Positions 1 to 6,651 of a stretch of 6,685 nucleotides of DNA are shown piece after piece. The stretch covers positions 1-6,685 of the forward strand of contig JABJCF010000582.1 in NCBI GenBank assembly GCA_018665625.1. Direction: 5' to 3'. The stretch comes from Nitrospina sp. Lineage in GTDB: Bacteria; Nitrospinota; Nitrospinia; Nitrospinales; VA-1. Numbering within the stretch: position 1 is the stretch's first letter; each line of letters begins with the position of its first letter. The notes under the pieces were generated by a model, which saw only the letters and a list, made by a program, of their open reading frames with translations, was not told where the DNA came from and did no database searches. Made by a program: the position numbers and the translations under genes.

Positions 1-1
1 C

Positions 2-316
2 GGTTGGATAGGTATGCTGGTAACGGCTTTAAATTTAATGCCTGTGGGGCAGTTGGATGGAGGGCATATCATTTATGCATTATTTCCAGAAAAGCATGGT
101 TTATTTGGCAAACTATTTTTCGTAGCATTATTTCCTTTAGGCTATTATTGGCCGGGCTGGTTTTTTTGGGCTGTTATGATCGCTTTGATGGGTTTCAAAA
201 CAGCCCCATTAACCGAAGATATTGAGAATCTGGAACCCCTGCAAAAAGCCCTCGGTGCCATTTCAGGGATGATTTTTATACTGACATTTATCCCTATCCC
301 ATTTTCTGAAATCTAA
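2..316 (+). CDS. Site-2 protease family (M50) intramembrane zinc metalloprotease, C-terminal part
   Basis: This is the C-terminal 104 codons of a membrane protein whose start lies before the window; the frame is open from position 2 and stops with TAA at 314-316. It contains NLMPVGQLDGGH (about positions 32-67), the NxxPxxxLDGG signature of M50 proteases, in which the Asp is the third zinc ligand; the HExxH pair would lie upstream and cannot be seen. Hydrophobic stretches follow (KLFFVALFPLGYYWPGWFFW, then a last segment ending ILTFIPIPF), consistent with two or three membrane helices. The short tail ending in PIPF is common in the EGY1-like bacterial branch of the family. Such enzymes cut substrates within the membrane; the substrate is unknown. 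It is probably not in the operon downstream, given the 468-base gap. Confidence 0.8.
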   Translation, partial: GWIGMLVTALNLMPVGQLDGGHIIYALFPEKHGLFGKLFFVALFPLGYYWPGWFFWAVMIALMGFKTAPLTEDIENLEPLQKALGAISGMIFILTFIPIPFSEI

Positions 317-371
317 TTTATAGCTATTTGATTATTAAGACGATACCTTTTATTTTTGGATGAAAATAACG

Positions 372-433
372 GAATTCCGTGCAAAAATCATTGTTTTTCC
401 ATATTAGCTCTGATGCGGAAATTCGGTTTTTTT
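372..433 (+). terminator. Possible Rho-independent terminator after the M50 gene
   Basis: GAATTCCG (372-379) can pair with CGGAAATTC (416-424) as an 8-bp stem with one bulged A. A smaller AAAAA/TTTTT hairpin (383-387 with 394-398) lies inside the long loop, and seven T residues (427-433) follow after CGG. The loop is long and the stem short, so this is weaker than a typical intrinsic terminator. It is the best candidate for ending the upstream transcript. Confidence 0.3.
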
Positions 434-542
434 ATTCGGTAGATATGTTTTAATGTTTGACGCTATTTATGTAACATATTGTTTTTAAGTGATATTTTTG
501 TCAAAAAAAATATTACCGTTAGGTTTTCAGCTTAGAATGAAA

Positions 543-571
543 TTGACAGAGGGAGGCTCATATGATACATT
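543..571 (+). promoter_or_regulatory. Candidate sigma-70 promoter for the structured RNA
   Basis: TTGACA (543-548) is an exact -35 consensus. Seventeen bases later TACATT (566-571) matches four of six -10 positions. Transcription would start near 578-582, which is where the 5' arm of the predicted RNA begins, so promoter and fold support each other. TAGAAT at 533-538 is a possible alternative -10, but its -35 side is poor. Confidence 0.45.
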
Positions 572-606
572 TTTACTATCTAGGGGTGCTAACCTTCTTA
601 CCTTAA
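562..606 (+). CDS. Possible 14-codon leader peptide
   Basis: A strong Shine-Dalgarno sequence AGGGAGG (550-556) sits five bases before ATG at 562. The frame reads MIHFYYLGVLTFLP and stops at TAA (604-606). It runs through the whole 5' arm of the predicted stem P1 and stops in the loop of P2. It would need transcription from upstream of 550, which conflicts with the promoter at 543-571. The peptide has no run of a single amino acid as in classical attenuation leaders, so it may be a chance frame behind a chance SD. No family is recognised. Confidence 0.25.
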   Translation: MIHFYYLGVLTFLP

Positions 607-677
607 TCAGGTATTTTCATAAGAAAAGAATAGTCTTGGTTGCCATCAAGTTTTCTTTTTAGAAGTTTAGTACCCCT
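582..677 (+). ncRNA. Candidate structured RNA with a three-way junction, family unknown
   Basis: Manual folding gives three helices. P1 pairs AGGGGTGCTAACCTTCT (582-598) with AGAAGTTTAGTACCCCT (661-677): 17 facing positions with one G-U and one C/U mismatch. P2 is TACCT/AGGTA (599-603 with 609-613) around a TAATC loop. P3 is AAGAAAA/TTTTCTT (621-627 with 651-657), then a 7-nt 5' bulge (628-634), then a 6-bp tip 635-640/645-650 with a TGCC tetraloop, including one G-U. Joins are 0, 7 and 3 nt. A promoter-like sequence ends just before it and TTT follows P1. It could be a free small RNA or the 5' leader of the operon starting at 785. I matched it to no known riboswitch, SRP, 6S or tmRNA motif. 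Seen: the pairings. Inferred: that it is expressed and functional. Confidence 0.45.
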
Positions 678-735
678 TTTATACTTCCTTCTCAAAAATT
701 CTTTCCTTTAAAAGTATTATCTTCTTCTTATTTTT
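671..735 (+). promoter_or_regulatory. C/T-rich, nearly G-free tract, possible Rho loading region
   Basis: This 65-base stretch contains about fifteen C but only one G (714) and has little pairing potential beyond the P1 arm it starts in. Unstructured RNA with C in excess of G is what Rho uses for loading. It lies between the predicted RNA and the first gene of the operon. A regulatory role is inference from composition alone. Confidence 0.2.
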
Positions 736-774
736 GAATTAATATAGTTTCCTAAATTACAAAAACTCCCTTTT

Positions 775-780
775 AGAGGA
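775..780 (+). promoter_or_regulatory. Ribosome binding site of the TolC-like gene
   Basis: AGAGGA stands four bases before the ATG at 785 and fixes this start. It is followed directly by a signal peptide, which supports the same choice. Confidence 0.7.
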
Positions 781-784
781 ATTT

Positions 785-1564
785 ATGCAGCGAATTCTAG
801 TTTTGCTCGGAATGTTATTGATTGCCTCATTATCAATTATATCTTCATCTTACGCTGGTGGAATTCAACCCATCCCATCATTAAATAAAGTTTTGGATGA
901 GGCACGTTCTTTTACTTCCGCAAAAAATAACACCACGAGTCTTCAGGAAAAGGAGTTTTTAATTAAAAAGCTTTATTACCAAATTCAATACCAAGCTCAG
1001 AACTTGGAGATACTGAATGAGGTGAAGGGGCATTTTGAAAAATCCATCAGCAAAGCTGAAGAGAAATATGACGAAGGCGAAGAGGGCATCAGCCAGTCTG
1101 ATATTACAAAACTAAAATTGGGTTTAGCGGGCACCTTGAATGATATTTATGAAATAGACACAGACCTGCAAATATCGCGTTTGTCTTTATCTGATAGTCT
1201 TCAAAATAAATATCAGCCCGAGGCTGAATTGAAAGAACCTAATATTTTGCCTGTTGAGTTTAAATTCGAGGATTATCAGACCTGGGTTGGGCAGAATGGG
1301 GATAATCGTAAAGACTTGTTATTGAAAAAAGCATTTCTAAAAGTAAATGAGGCTAGGCAAAAAATGCATTTGGCCAAGAAGAATAGAAAAATGACCCGAG
1401 CTTTACTGATAAGTGAAGTGGCCAATTATGATTTTGGTATTGGGGACCCTGGTGATCTTTTTCAAGCCCTAATAATCTATACACGGGTTTTGAATGGTTA
1501 TCATGACTCGGTTTACAACTTTAACCTTTCAGTAGCAAAACTGGTTCGCGATAAAAATTCATGA
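785..1564 (+). CDS. Secreted TolC-like coiled-coil protein, half length
   Basis: The 259-residue product starts with a signal peptide (QR, a hydrophobic core over residues 4-20, then SSSYA before GG; likely cut after Ala24), so it should reach the periplasm or outer membrane. Residues about 52-98 and 103-141 form two long amphipathic helices joined by YDEGEEGISQSD. Residues 176-255 form a second helical pair with EVANYDFGIGDPGDLFQALI in the middle. These patterns resemble the alpha-barrel hairpins of TolC-family outer membrane factors, especially divergent deltaproteobacterial ones, but TolC proteins usually have 400-500 residues and this is about half. It could be a reduced TolC-like protein, one retained half, or an unrelated periplasmic coiled coil. 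It overlaps dprA by ATGA (1561-1564), so the two are probably translationally coupled. The gene is real with high confidence; the family is uncertain. Confidence 0.6.
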   Translation: MQRILVLLGMLLIASLSIISSSYAGGIQPIPSLNKVLDEARSFTSAKNNTTSLQEKEFLIKKLYYQIQYQAQNLEILNEVKGHFEKSISKAEEKYDEGEEGISQSDITKLKLGLAGTLNDIYEIDTDLQISRLSLSDSLQNKYQPEAELKEPNILPVEFKFEDYQTWVGQNGDNRKDLLLKKAFLKVNEARQKMHLAKKNRKMTRALLISEVANYDFGIGDPGDLFQALIIYTRVLNGYHDSVYNFNLSVAKLVRDKNS

Positions 1565-2658
1565 ATAGGGACGCTTTAAAATACTGGCTGGCTCTAAATA
1601 TGGTGGTGGGGGTGGGCAGGACGATTTTCCACCGCTTGGTAAAAGCTTTCGGCTCTCCCGAGAATGTTTTTTCTGCAAGAATAGTAGATTTACGGCAGGT
1701 TCATGGAGTGGGTGACAAAGTGGCTGCTGCTATTTCGGGTTTTGATGTGGATAGGGCTACCGATCGTGAGATTGGGCTTGCAGAGAAAGAGGATATTCGT
1801 ATTTTGACTCTGGTTAGCGATGAGTACCCTGAATTATTGAAAACCATTTATGATCCCCCCCCAGTTTTATATGTAAAGGGAAAGCCTCTCAATTCAATTT
1901 CGTTTCCTTTGGCAGTTGTCGGAACCCGAAACCCCTCTGAGTATGGCAAGATCATTACCCATCGTTTATGTCTTAAATTGGCATCTGCCGGTTTTAATTT
2001 GGTAAGCGGCTTAGCTAGGGGGATCGATACTCTGGTTCATCGAGCAGCATTGGAGGCGGGAGCAGACACAATTGCAGTTTTCGGTTGTGGTTTGGGGCAT
2101 ACCTATCCTCCTGAGAACAGAAAATTGAGAAATGAAATTGTGCAGCAGGGAGCTATAATTTCGGAGTTTCCGGTGCTCATGCGACCTGAAAGAAATAATT
2201 TCCCGGCACGGAATCGTGTGTTGAGTGGATTATCTCTTGGGACGGTGGTTGTCGAGGCCGCAGAGAAAAGTGGTGCGCTGATCACTGCAGATTTTGCTCT
2301 CGAACAGGGCAGGGAAGTTTTTGCGGTTCCTGGAAATATTACATCTCCTAAAAGCAAGGGGACGAATGATTTGATTAAGGCGGGTGCAAAATTAGTGGAT
2401 AGCCCGGATTCTGTTATCGAAGAGTTGCTTCCAGTTTTGCGAGAAAAATTGGACAAACCAGAAATAAAACTAGATAACGAGGTAGAGAGACAGGTTTTTT
2501 CTCTTTTATCTCTAGAGGGACGCCACATAGATAATTTAATTGAAAACAGTGATTTGTCTCCAGCGCAAGTTTCGGCTACACTGTTACAACTTGAATTACG
2601 AGGTCTGGTTCGCCAGCTAAGCGGTAAAATATACGTTTCTAATTGTGACACGAAATAA
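1561..2658 (+). CDS. dprA: DNA processing protein DprA (Smf)
   Basis: DprA binds incoming single-stranded DNA in the cytoplasm and loads RecA onto it during natural transformation; it is also widespread in species not known to be competent. The 365-residue protein has the usual full architecture. Helix-hairpin-helix-like sequence is at residues about 11-60 (MVVGVGR, VHGVGDKVA). The Rossmann-like DprA core covers about 95-290, with VVGTRNPSEYG (119-129), SGLARGID (149-156), FPARNRVLSGLS (214-225) and GALITADFALEQGREVFAVP (238-257). A winged-helix C-terminal domain covers about 305-360. The ATG overlaps the stop of the TolC-like gene, and no Shine-Dalgarno is visible before it, which points to coupling. 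A run of eight C (1855-1862) encodes part of the conserved DPPPVLY motif. All core motifs are intact. Confidence 0.95.
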   Translation: MNRDALKYWLALNMVVGVGRTIFHRLVKAFGSPENVFSARIVDLRQVHGVGDKVAAAISGFDVDRATDREIGLAEKEDIRILTLVSDEYPELLKTIYDPPPVLYVKGKPLNSISFPLAVVGTRNPSEYGKIITHRLCLKLASAGFNLVSGLARGIDTLVHRAALEAGADTIAVFGCGLGHTYPPENRKLRNEIVQQGAIISEFPVLMRPERNNFPARNRVLSGLSLGTVVVEAAEKSGALITADFALEQGREVFAVPGNITSPKSKGTNDLIKAGAKLVDSPDSVIEELLPVLREKLDKPEIKLDNEVERQVFSLLSLEGRHIDNLIENSDLSPAQVSATLLQLELRGLVRQLSGKIYVSNCDTK

Positions 2659-2663
2659 ATTGA

Positions 2664-2670
2664 GTGAGGA
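2664..2670 (+). promoter_or_regulatory. Ribosome binding site of topA
   Basis: GTGAGGA lies three bases before the ATG at 2674, within the 15-base gap after dprA. It supports this start, which leads directly into the Toprim domain. Confidence 0.6.
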
Positions 2671-2673
2671 ATT

Positions 2674-4932
2674 ATGGGTAAATCGTTATTGATCGTTGAG
2701 TCACCTACTAAAGTAAACACGCTTAAGAAAATTGTAGGCAAGGATTTTATTATTAAAGCGTCGGTAGGACACCTTAAAGATCTTCCTAAGAAAAAACTGG
2801 GTGTGGATGTCGATAATGATTTCGAACCCGAGTACATCACAATTAGAGGGAAGGGTAAAATTCTTCAAGAGTTGAAAACCGCTGCGAAAAAAGTCGATAC
2901 GATCTATCTGGCTCCCGATCCGGATCGCGAAGGTGAAGCCATTGCTCATCATATTGGAAACGAAGTTGCCCGGTTTACCAAAGGTAAAATTTATCGGGTG
3001 ATGTTTAATGAAATAACCAAAAAAGCTGTGAAAGAGGCCTTGGCGAATCCGACGGAGTTGAATCTGGATAGGGTTAACGCTCAACAGGCTCGACGTATTC
3101 TGGATCGATTGGTTGGTTATAAAATCAGTCCCATTTTGTGGAAGAAAGTTCATAGAGGCTTGAGTGCAGGGAGAGTCCAATCCGTAGCTTTGCGGATAGT
3201 ATGCGAAAGAGAACGAGAGATTCTAGCGTTCAAATCTAAGGAGTACTGGTCGATAACTCTGGATTTGGAAGGCAGTTGCAAGCCAAATTTCCAAGCCAAG
3301 CTTTTTAAAATAGATGATGAAAAAGCTGAAATCAATAACAAGGAAGAGGCGGATAAAATTTTAAAGGACCTTGAAGATTCTTCGCTGGTTCTTGATTCCA
3401 TTACAAAAAAGGAAAGAAAAAGAAATCCCAGCGCTCCATTTATTACAAGTTCCCTACAGCAGGAAGCCTCTCGAAAATTAAATTTTTCGCCAAAGAAAAC
3501 TATGATGCTGGCGCAAAAGCTATATGAGGGAATAAAGTTAGAAAAAAAAGGTACGGTTGGCTTGATAACTTATATGAGAACAGATTCAGTTAGGTTGTCG
3601 GATCAGGCTCTTGAAGAAGTTAGGGGTTTTATTCCCGAGCGATATGGCAAAGAGTATCTGCCTGCGAAGCCAAATGCCTATAAAAGTAAAAAATCAGCAC
3701 AAGAGGCACATGAAGCCATTCGTCCCACCGATGTGACTATCGAACCCAATTCATTAAAAGACCACCTTGAAAAGGATTTGTTCCGACTTTATCAATTAAT
3801 CTGGTCTCGTTTTGTATCCTGCCAAATGGTTCCGGCAGTTTTAGATACAACCCAGTTTGATATCAAATCCGGTAATTACCTTTTTCGTAGCAATGGCTCT
3901 ATTTTAAAGTTTGCTGGATTTATGAAGGTCTATGTAGAGAGTCAGGATGATGAAAACAGTGAAAAAGCAGATACGAAAGACAGTGACCGTATATTGCCAG
4001 CCTTGAGTAAAGGTGAAAATTTAAAATTACTGGAGATTTCACCGGAGCAACATTTTACTCAACCGCCAGCCCGGTTTACGGAAGCGATGCTGGTTAAAGA
4101 ACTCGAAGATAAAGGTGTTGGAAGGCCAAGTACCTATGCTTCGATTATCAGTGTGATTAAGGATAGAGACTATATCCAAAATGAAGAACGGCGACTGAAA
4201 CCTGTTGAATTGGGTTTCATGATCAATGATCTTCTAGTAGAAAATTTTCCAGATATTATGACCACTGAATTTACCGCAAAAATGGAAGAACAACTGGATG
4301 AAGTAGAAGACGGAAAAATGGAATGGAAAAACGTTCTTCATTCTTTCTACACCCCTTTCAAAAAAGACCTCGAAGAAGCTGAGAAAAAAATGAAGGACTT
4401 CAAAGCCGAAGTCGAAGAAACGGATGAGGTCTGCGAAAAATGCGATAAACCCATGATCATTAAATGGGGACGATTTGGTAAGTTTATGGCTTGTTCGGCT
4501 TACCCGGATTGTAAAAATGCAAAAGACATTAAAAAACCAGGCGCTGAAGGTGAACCGGAAACCCCAGATGAGGTTGAAGGCGATTGTGATAAATGTAAAT
4601 CTCCCTTGATAATTAAGCGAGGAAGATTTGGAAAATTTATTGCCTGCTCTACATATCCTGATTGCAAGTTTACCAAGCCTATCGGCTTAGGAATTGCCTG
4701 TCCAGAGGAAGGCTGTAAAGGCGAAATTGCACCACGGCGAACAAAAAAAGGTCGAACATTTTACGGCTGTACCAAATACCCGGATTGCAAATTTACATCT
4801 TGGGATAAACCAAAAGCTGAGCCTTGCCCCGAATGCAAGCATCCCTTTATGGTTGAGAAATGGAAGAAAAATGAGGACCCTTCAATCCTTTGTCCTGAAT
4901 GTGGTTTTAAAAGCACGAACGCTGCAGCTTGA
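2674..4932 (+). CDS. topA: DNA topoisomerase I (type IA)
   Basis: This enzyme relaxes negatively supercoiled DNA by cutting one strand and passing the other through. The 752-residue protein is complete. The Toprim domain has the catalytic Glu9 in IVESPTK and the metal-binding DPDREGE (82-88). The topoisomerase core carries RVNAQQARRILDRLVGYKIS (133-152), LSAGRVQSVALR (163-174), the active-site Tyr300 in GLITYMRTDS, AHEAIRPTDV (345-354) and QPPARFTEA (463-471). The C-terminus holds four zinc-ribbon-like units with cysteines at 587/590/607/613, 638/641/658/664, 676/681/699/705 and 718/721/740/743; the first two are close copies (RFGKFMAC and RFGKFIAC). An acidic, variable linker lies near 422-440. 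It sits between dprA and trmFO, a familiar bacterial order. Nothing appears broken. Confidence 0.97.
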   Translation: MGKSLLIVESPTKVNTLKKIVGKDFIIKASVGHLKDLPKKKLGVDVDNDFEPEYITIRGKGKILQELKTAAKKVDTIYLAPDPDREGEAIAHHIGNEVARFTKGKIYRVMFNEITKKAVKEALANPTELNLDRVNAQQARRILDRLVGYKISPILWKKVHRGLSAGRVQSVALRIVCEREREILAFKSKEYWSITLDLEGSCKPNFQAKLFKIDDEKAEINNKEEADKILKDLEDSSLVLDSITKKERKRNPSAPFITSSLQQEASRKLNFSPKKTMMLAQKLYEGIKLEKKGTVGLITYMRTDSVRLSDQALEEVRGFIPERYGKEYLPAKPNAYKSKKSAQEAHEAIRPTDVTIEPNSLKDHLEKDLFRLYQLIWSRFVSCQMVPAVLDTTQFDIKSGNYLFRSNGSILKFAGFMKVYVESQDDENSEKADTKDSDRILPALSKGENLKLLEISPEQHFTQPPARFTEAMLVKELEDKGVGRPSTYASIISVIKDRDYIQNEERRLKPVELGFMINDLLVENFPDIMTTEFTAKMEEQLDEVEDGKMEWKNVLHSFYTPFKKDLEEAEKKMKDFKAEVEETDEVCEKCDKPMIIKWGRFGKFMACSAYPDCKNAKDIKKPGAEGEPETPDEVEGDCDKCKSPLIIKRGRFGKFIACSTYPDCKFTKPIGLGIACPEEGCKGEIAPRRTKKGRTFYGCTKYPDCKFTSWDKPKAEPCPECKHPFMVEKWKKNEDPSILCPECGFKSTNAAA

Positions 4933-4941
4933 TAATATTTC

Positions 4942-6273
4942 GTGAATGACTTTTTAACTATTATTGGTGCCGGTTTGGCCGGATCAGAGGCCGCATGGCA
5001 AGCAGCAGAGAGAGGCATCCCGGTAGTATTACATGAAATGCGGTCTGTCTCTCGCACCGCAGCGCACAAAACGGACCATTGCGCCGAATTGGTCTGTAGC
5101 AACTCTTTAGGTAACAATCTTCCTCATTCTGCCCCCTTTATTCTTAAGGAAGAACTTCGGAATTTTAATTCACTCGTAATTTCTTCAGGCGATCACAATT
5201 CTGTTCCCGCAGGTTCAGCTCTTGCTGTTGACAGGGATTTGTTTTCAAAAGAAATTACTGAAAAAATTTCATCTCATCCCCTCATCACTTTGAAGAGGGA
5301 AGAGATAGTTAAAATTCCTGAAGAGGGGCCTGTGATAATTGCAACGGGTCCTTTGACATCCCCAAAATTATCAGAAGACATTTCCCGCTTGATAGGGCAG
5401 GAGTATCTATATTTTTACGATGCCCTTTCACCCATAGTCGATGCCAATTCTATCGATTACGATACGGCATTTTTTGCTTCTCGTTATGGAAAGGGTGGTG
5501 CCGATTATCTGAATTGCCCGATGGATGAAAAACAATATTATGAGTTTATTCGGGAGCTTAATGCTGCCGAAAAAGTTCCTATGGCATCTTTCGAAAAGCC
5601 GATTTATTTTGAAGGCTGTATGCCAGTTGAAGTCCTCGCCGAGCGTGGGCCAAAGACTCTTGCCTTTGGGCCTCTCAAACCCGTTGGTCTACCTGATCCA
5701 CGCACAGGAAAAATAGCATTTGCAGTAGTGCAATTGCGTAAAGAGAATAAGGAAAGTTCTGCATTCAATCTAGTGGGTTTTCAGACAAAATTAACTTATC
5801 CCGAACAAAAAAGAATTGTGAGAATGATTCCCGGGCTTGAAAAAGTCGAGTTTTTTCGTTTTGGTGCTATTCATCGAAACACCTTTATCAATACACCCGG
5901 GATATTGAATAACGAGTTAGAACTCAAAACCAGACCCGGGATATACTTTGCAGGCCAAATTACAGGTGTGGAAGGTTATGTGGAATCAGCCAGTATGGGG
6001 TTGCTGGCAAGCTTGAGTGCTGTCGCTAAAATTATGGGTAAGGATTATTCTCCCCCGCCTCGCGATACTGCACTTGGTGCATTGATTAATTATTTGACCA
6101 CTTCAAGCACGAAAAATTTTCAGCCTATGAATATAAATTTTGGTTTGTTCTGGGTTAAGGAAATGAAAATCCGCGATAAAAAGGAAAGAAACCAAAAGAT
6201 AGCTTTAAATGCGCTTGAACAAATTAAAAAATGGCGGGAAGGGTTGAAAGACTCTATTGACTCTGCAGCTTGA
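4942..6273 (+). CDS. trmFO: tRNA (uracil-54-C5) methyltransferase TrmFO, folate- and FAD-dependent
   Basis: TrmFO makes ribothymidine at position 54 of the T-loop in tRNA, taking the methylene group from methylenetetrahydrofolate and reducing it with FAD; it replaces the S-adenosylmethionine-dependent TrmA. The 443-residue protein begins with an FAD-binding dinucleotide fold, IIGAGLAGSEAAWQ (7-20). Cys52 in ELVCSNSLG and Cys226 in YFEGCMPVE match the two catalytic cysteines known in the family. The C-terminal FAD motif is GIYFAGQITGVEGYVES (333-349). The start is GTG, nine bases after the topA stop, with no clear Shine-Dalgarno, so it probably depends on topA translation. The length is typical. 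The older name is gid, from which it must be distinguished from GidA/MnmG; the length and cysteines favour TrmFO. Confidence 0.96.
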   Translation: MNDFLTIIGAGLAGSEAAWQAAERGIPVVLHEMRSVSRTAAHKTDHCAELVCSNSLGNNLPHSAPFILKEELRNFNSLVISSGDHNSVPAGSALAVDRDLFSKEITEKISSHPLITLKREEIVKIPEEGPVIIATGPLTSPKLSEDISRLIGQEYLYFYDALSPIVDANSIDYDTAFFASRYGKGGADYLNCPMDEKQYYEFIRELNAAEKVPMASFEKPIYFEGCMPVEVLAERGPKTLAFGPLKPVGLPDPRTGKIAFAVVQLRKENKESSAFNLVGFQTKLTYPEQKRIVRMIPGLEKVEFFRFGAIHRNTFINTPGILNNELELKTRPGIYFAGQITGVEGYVESASMGLLASLSAVAKIMGKDYSPPPRDTALGALINYLTTSSTKNFQPMNINFGLFWVKEMKIRDKKERNQKIALNALEQIKKWREGLKDSIDSAA

Positions 6274-6577
6274 TTAAACGATACAAACTGCCATTACTTG
6301 TTTTAAGTCGGTGTCTCCCTTGAAAACCTTGTAAATTCCATCTTGCTTCAAGGTGGTCATTCCATCCTTTAGTGCTTGTTCACGTAGTTCTTCGACAAGG
6401 CTTTGCTTCATGATCATTCTTTTGATTTCGTCGGTGCCTTCGAGGCATTCATGAATACCCGTTCGCCCTGCGTAACCGGTATCGCCACAAGAATCGCATC
6501 CGACAGGCTTTTTAAGCATAAGATCATCTGTATATTCAATGTTTAGATTTTTGAAATCTTCTTCACCATATTCTTGC
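6274..6577 (-). pseudogene. GspE/PilB-type secretion ATPase, 3' fragment cut by an insertion
   Basis: About 100 C-terminal residues of a type II secretion or type IV pilus assembly ATPase remain. Visible are CDSCGDTGYAGRTGIHECL, the second half of the family's zinc-binding CxxC...CxxC site with the following GRxGIxE motif, and the terminal block MTTLKQDGIYKVFKGDTDLK. The first CxxC, expected just before QEYGEEDF, is missing: the frame instead enters unrelated sequence and meets a stop at 6658-6660 (TAA on the - strand). The Walker A/B and ATP-binding parts are absent from the window. A TTG at 6592-6594 opens the frame but would lie in the inserted DNA and is unlikely to be a real start. GspE and PilB cannot be told apart from this piece. 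Its stop codon abuts the trmFO stop with no base between. Confidence 0.75.
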
Positions 6578-6584
6578 TGAGAAC

Positions 6585-6604
6585 GGCGGAGCAATAATGT
6601 ACCA
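6585..6604 (+). repeat. IS-end repeat, copy 1
   Basis: GGCGGAGCAATAATGTACCA matches copy 2 at 6632-6651 at 16 of 20 positions, in the same orientation and 47 bp apart. Paired end repeats of this kind are the presumed transposase binding sites in IS21-family elements. Confidence 0.6.
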
Positions 6605-6631
6605 GTGAGCCGTTGATATATTTTTTGTTGT

Positions 6632-6651
6632 GGCGGAGTAAAAGTGTCCCA
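6632..6651 (+). repeat. IS-end repeat, copy 2
   Basis: GGCGGAGTAAAAGTGTCCCA is the inner copy of the repeat described at 6585-6604. Both begin with the identical GGCGGAG. Confidence 0.6.

Larger units (their letters stand above)
317..784. other. Intergenic region with RNA structure and no long gene
   Basis: No reading frame of useful length was found here on either strand. The stretch is AT-rich. Separate entries cover a terminator-like hairpin, a promoter, a structured RNA with an overlapping short frame, and the ribosome binding site of the next gene. Other visible details: a TTATTTT/AAAATAA inverted repeat (350-356 and 363-369, AT only, weak), a perfect 12-bp palindrome ACGGAATTCCGT (369-380), two copies of ATTCGGT (421-427 and 434-440), and a C/T-rich tract with a single G between 671 and 735. 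A TATAGT at 743-748 could be a -10 box for the operon, but no convincing -35 accompanies it. Confidence 0.7.

Noticed and set aside
4..225. 73-codon + frame at the window start
   Set aside because: It overlaps the M50 protease frame, which carries the NxxPxxxLDGG motif; this frame has no motif.
350..369. TTATTTT/AAAATAA hairpin as the terminator of the M50 gene
   Set aside because: The stem is made only of A-T pairs and no T run follows it.
582..677. Assignment of the structured RNA to SRP, 6S, tmRNA, 5S or a known riboswitch
   Set aside because: Signature bases such as the SRP GGAAGGAAGC loop, the 5S core or TPP/purine/c-di-GMP motifs are absent, and the size does not fit 6S or tmRNA.
2103..2840. 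Long open frame on the - strand (245 codons) across dprA and topA
   Set aside because: It lies opposite two certain genes, its product is Ser/Thr-rich without recognisable domains, and it has no independent support.
2701..3180. Open frame on the - strand opposite the topA Toprim region
   Set aside because: It is a shadow of conserved topA coding sequence.
4761..5117. Open frame on the - strand across the topA/trmFO junction
   Set aside because: It runs opposite the conserved TopA zinc ribbons and TrmFO FAD motif; no family is recognised.
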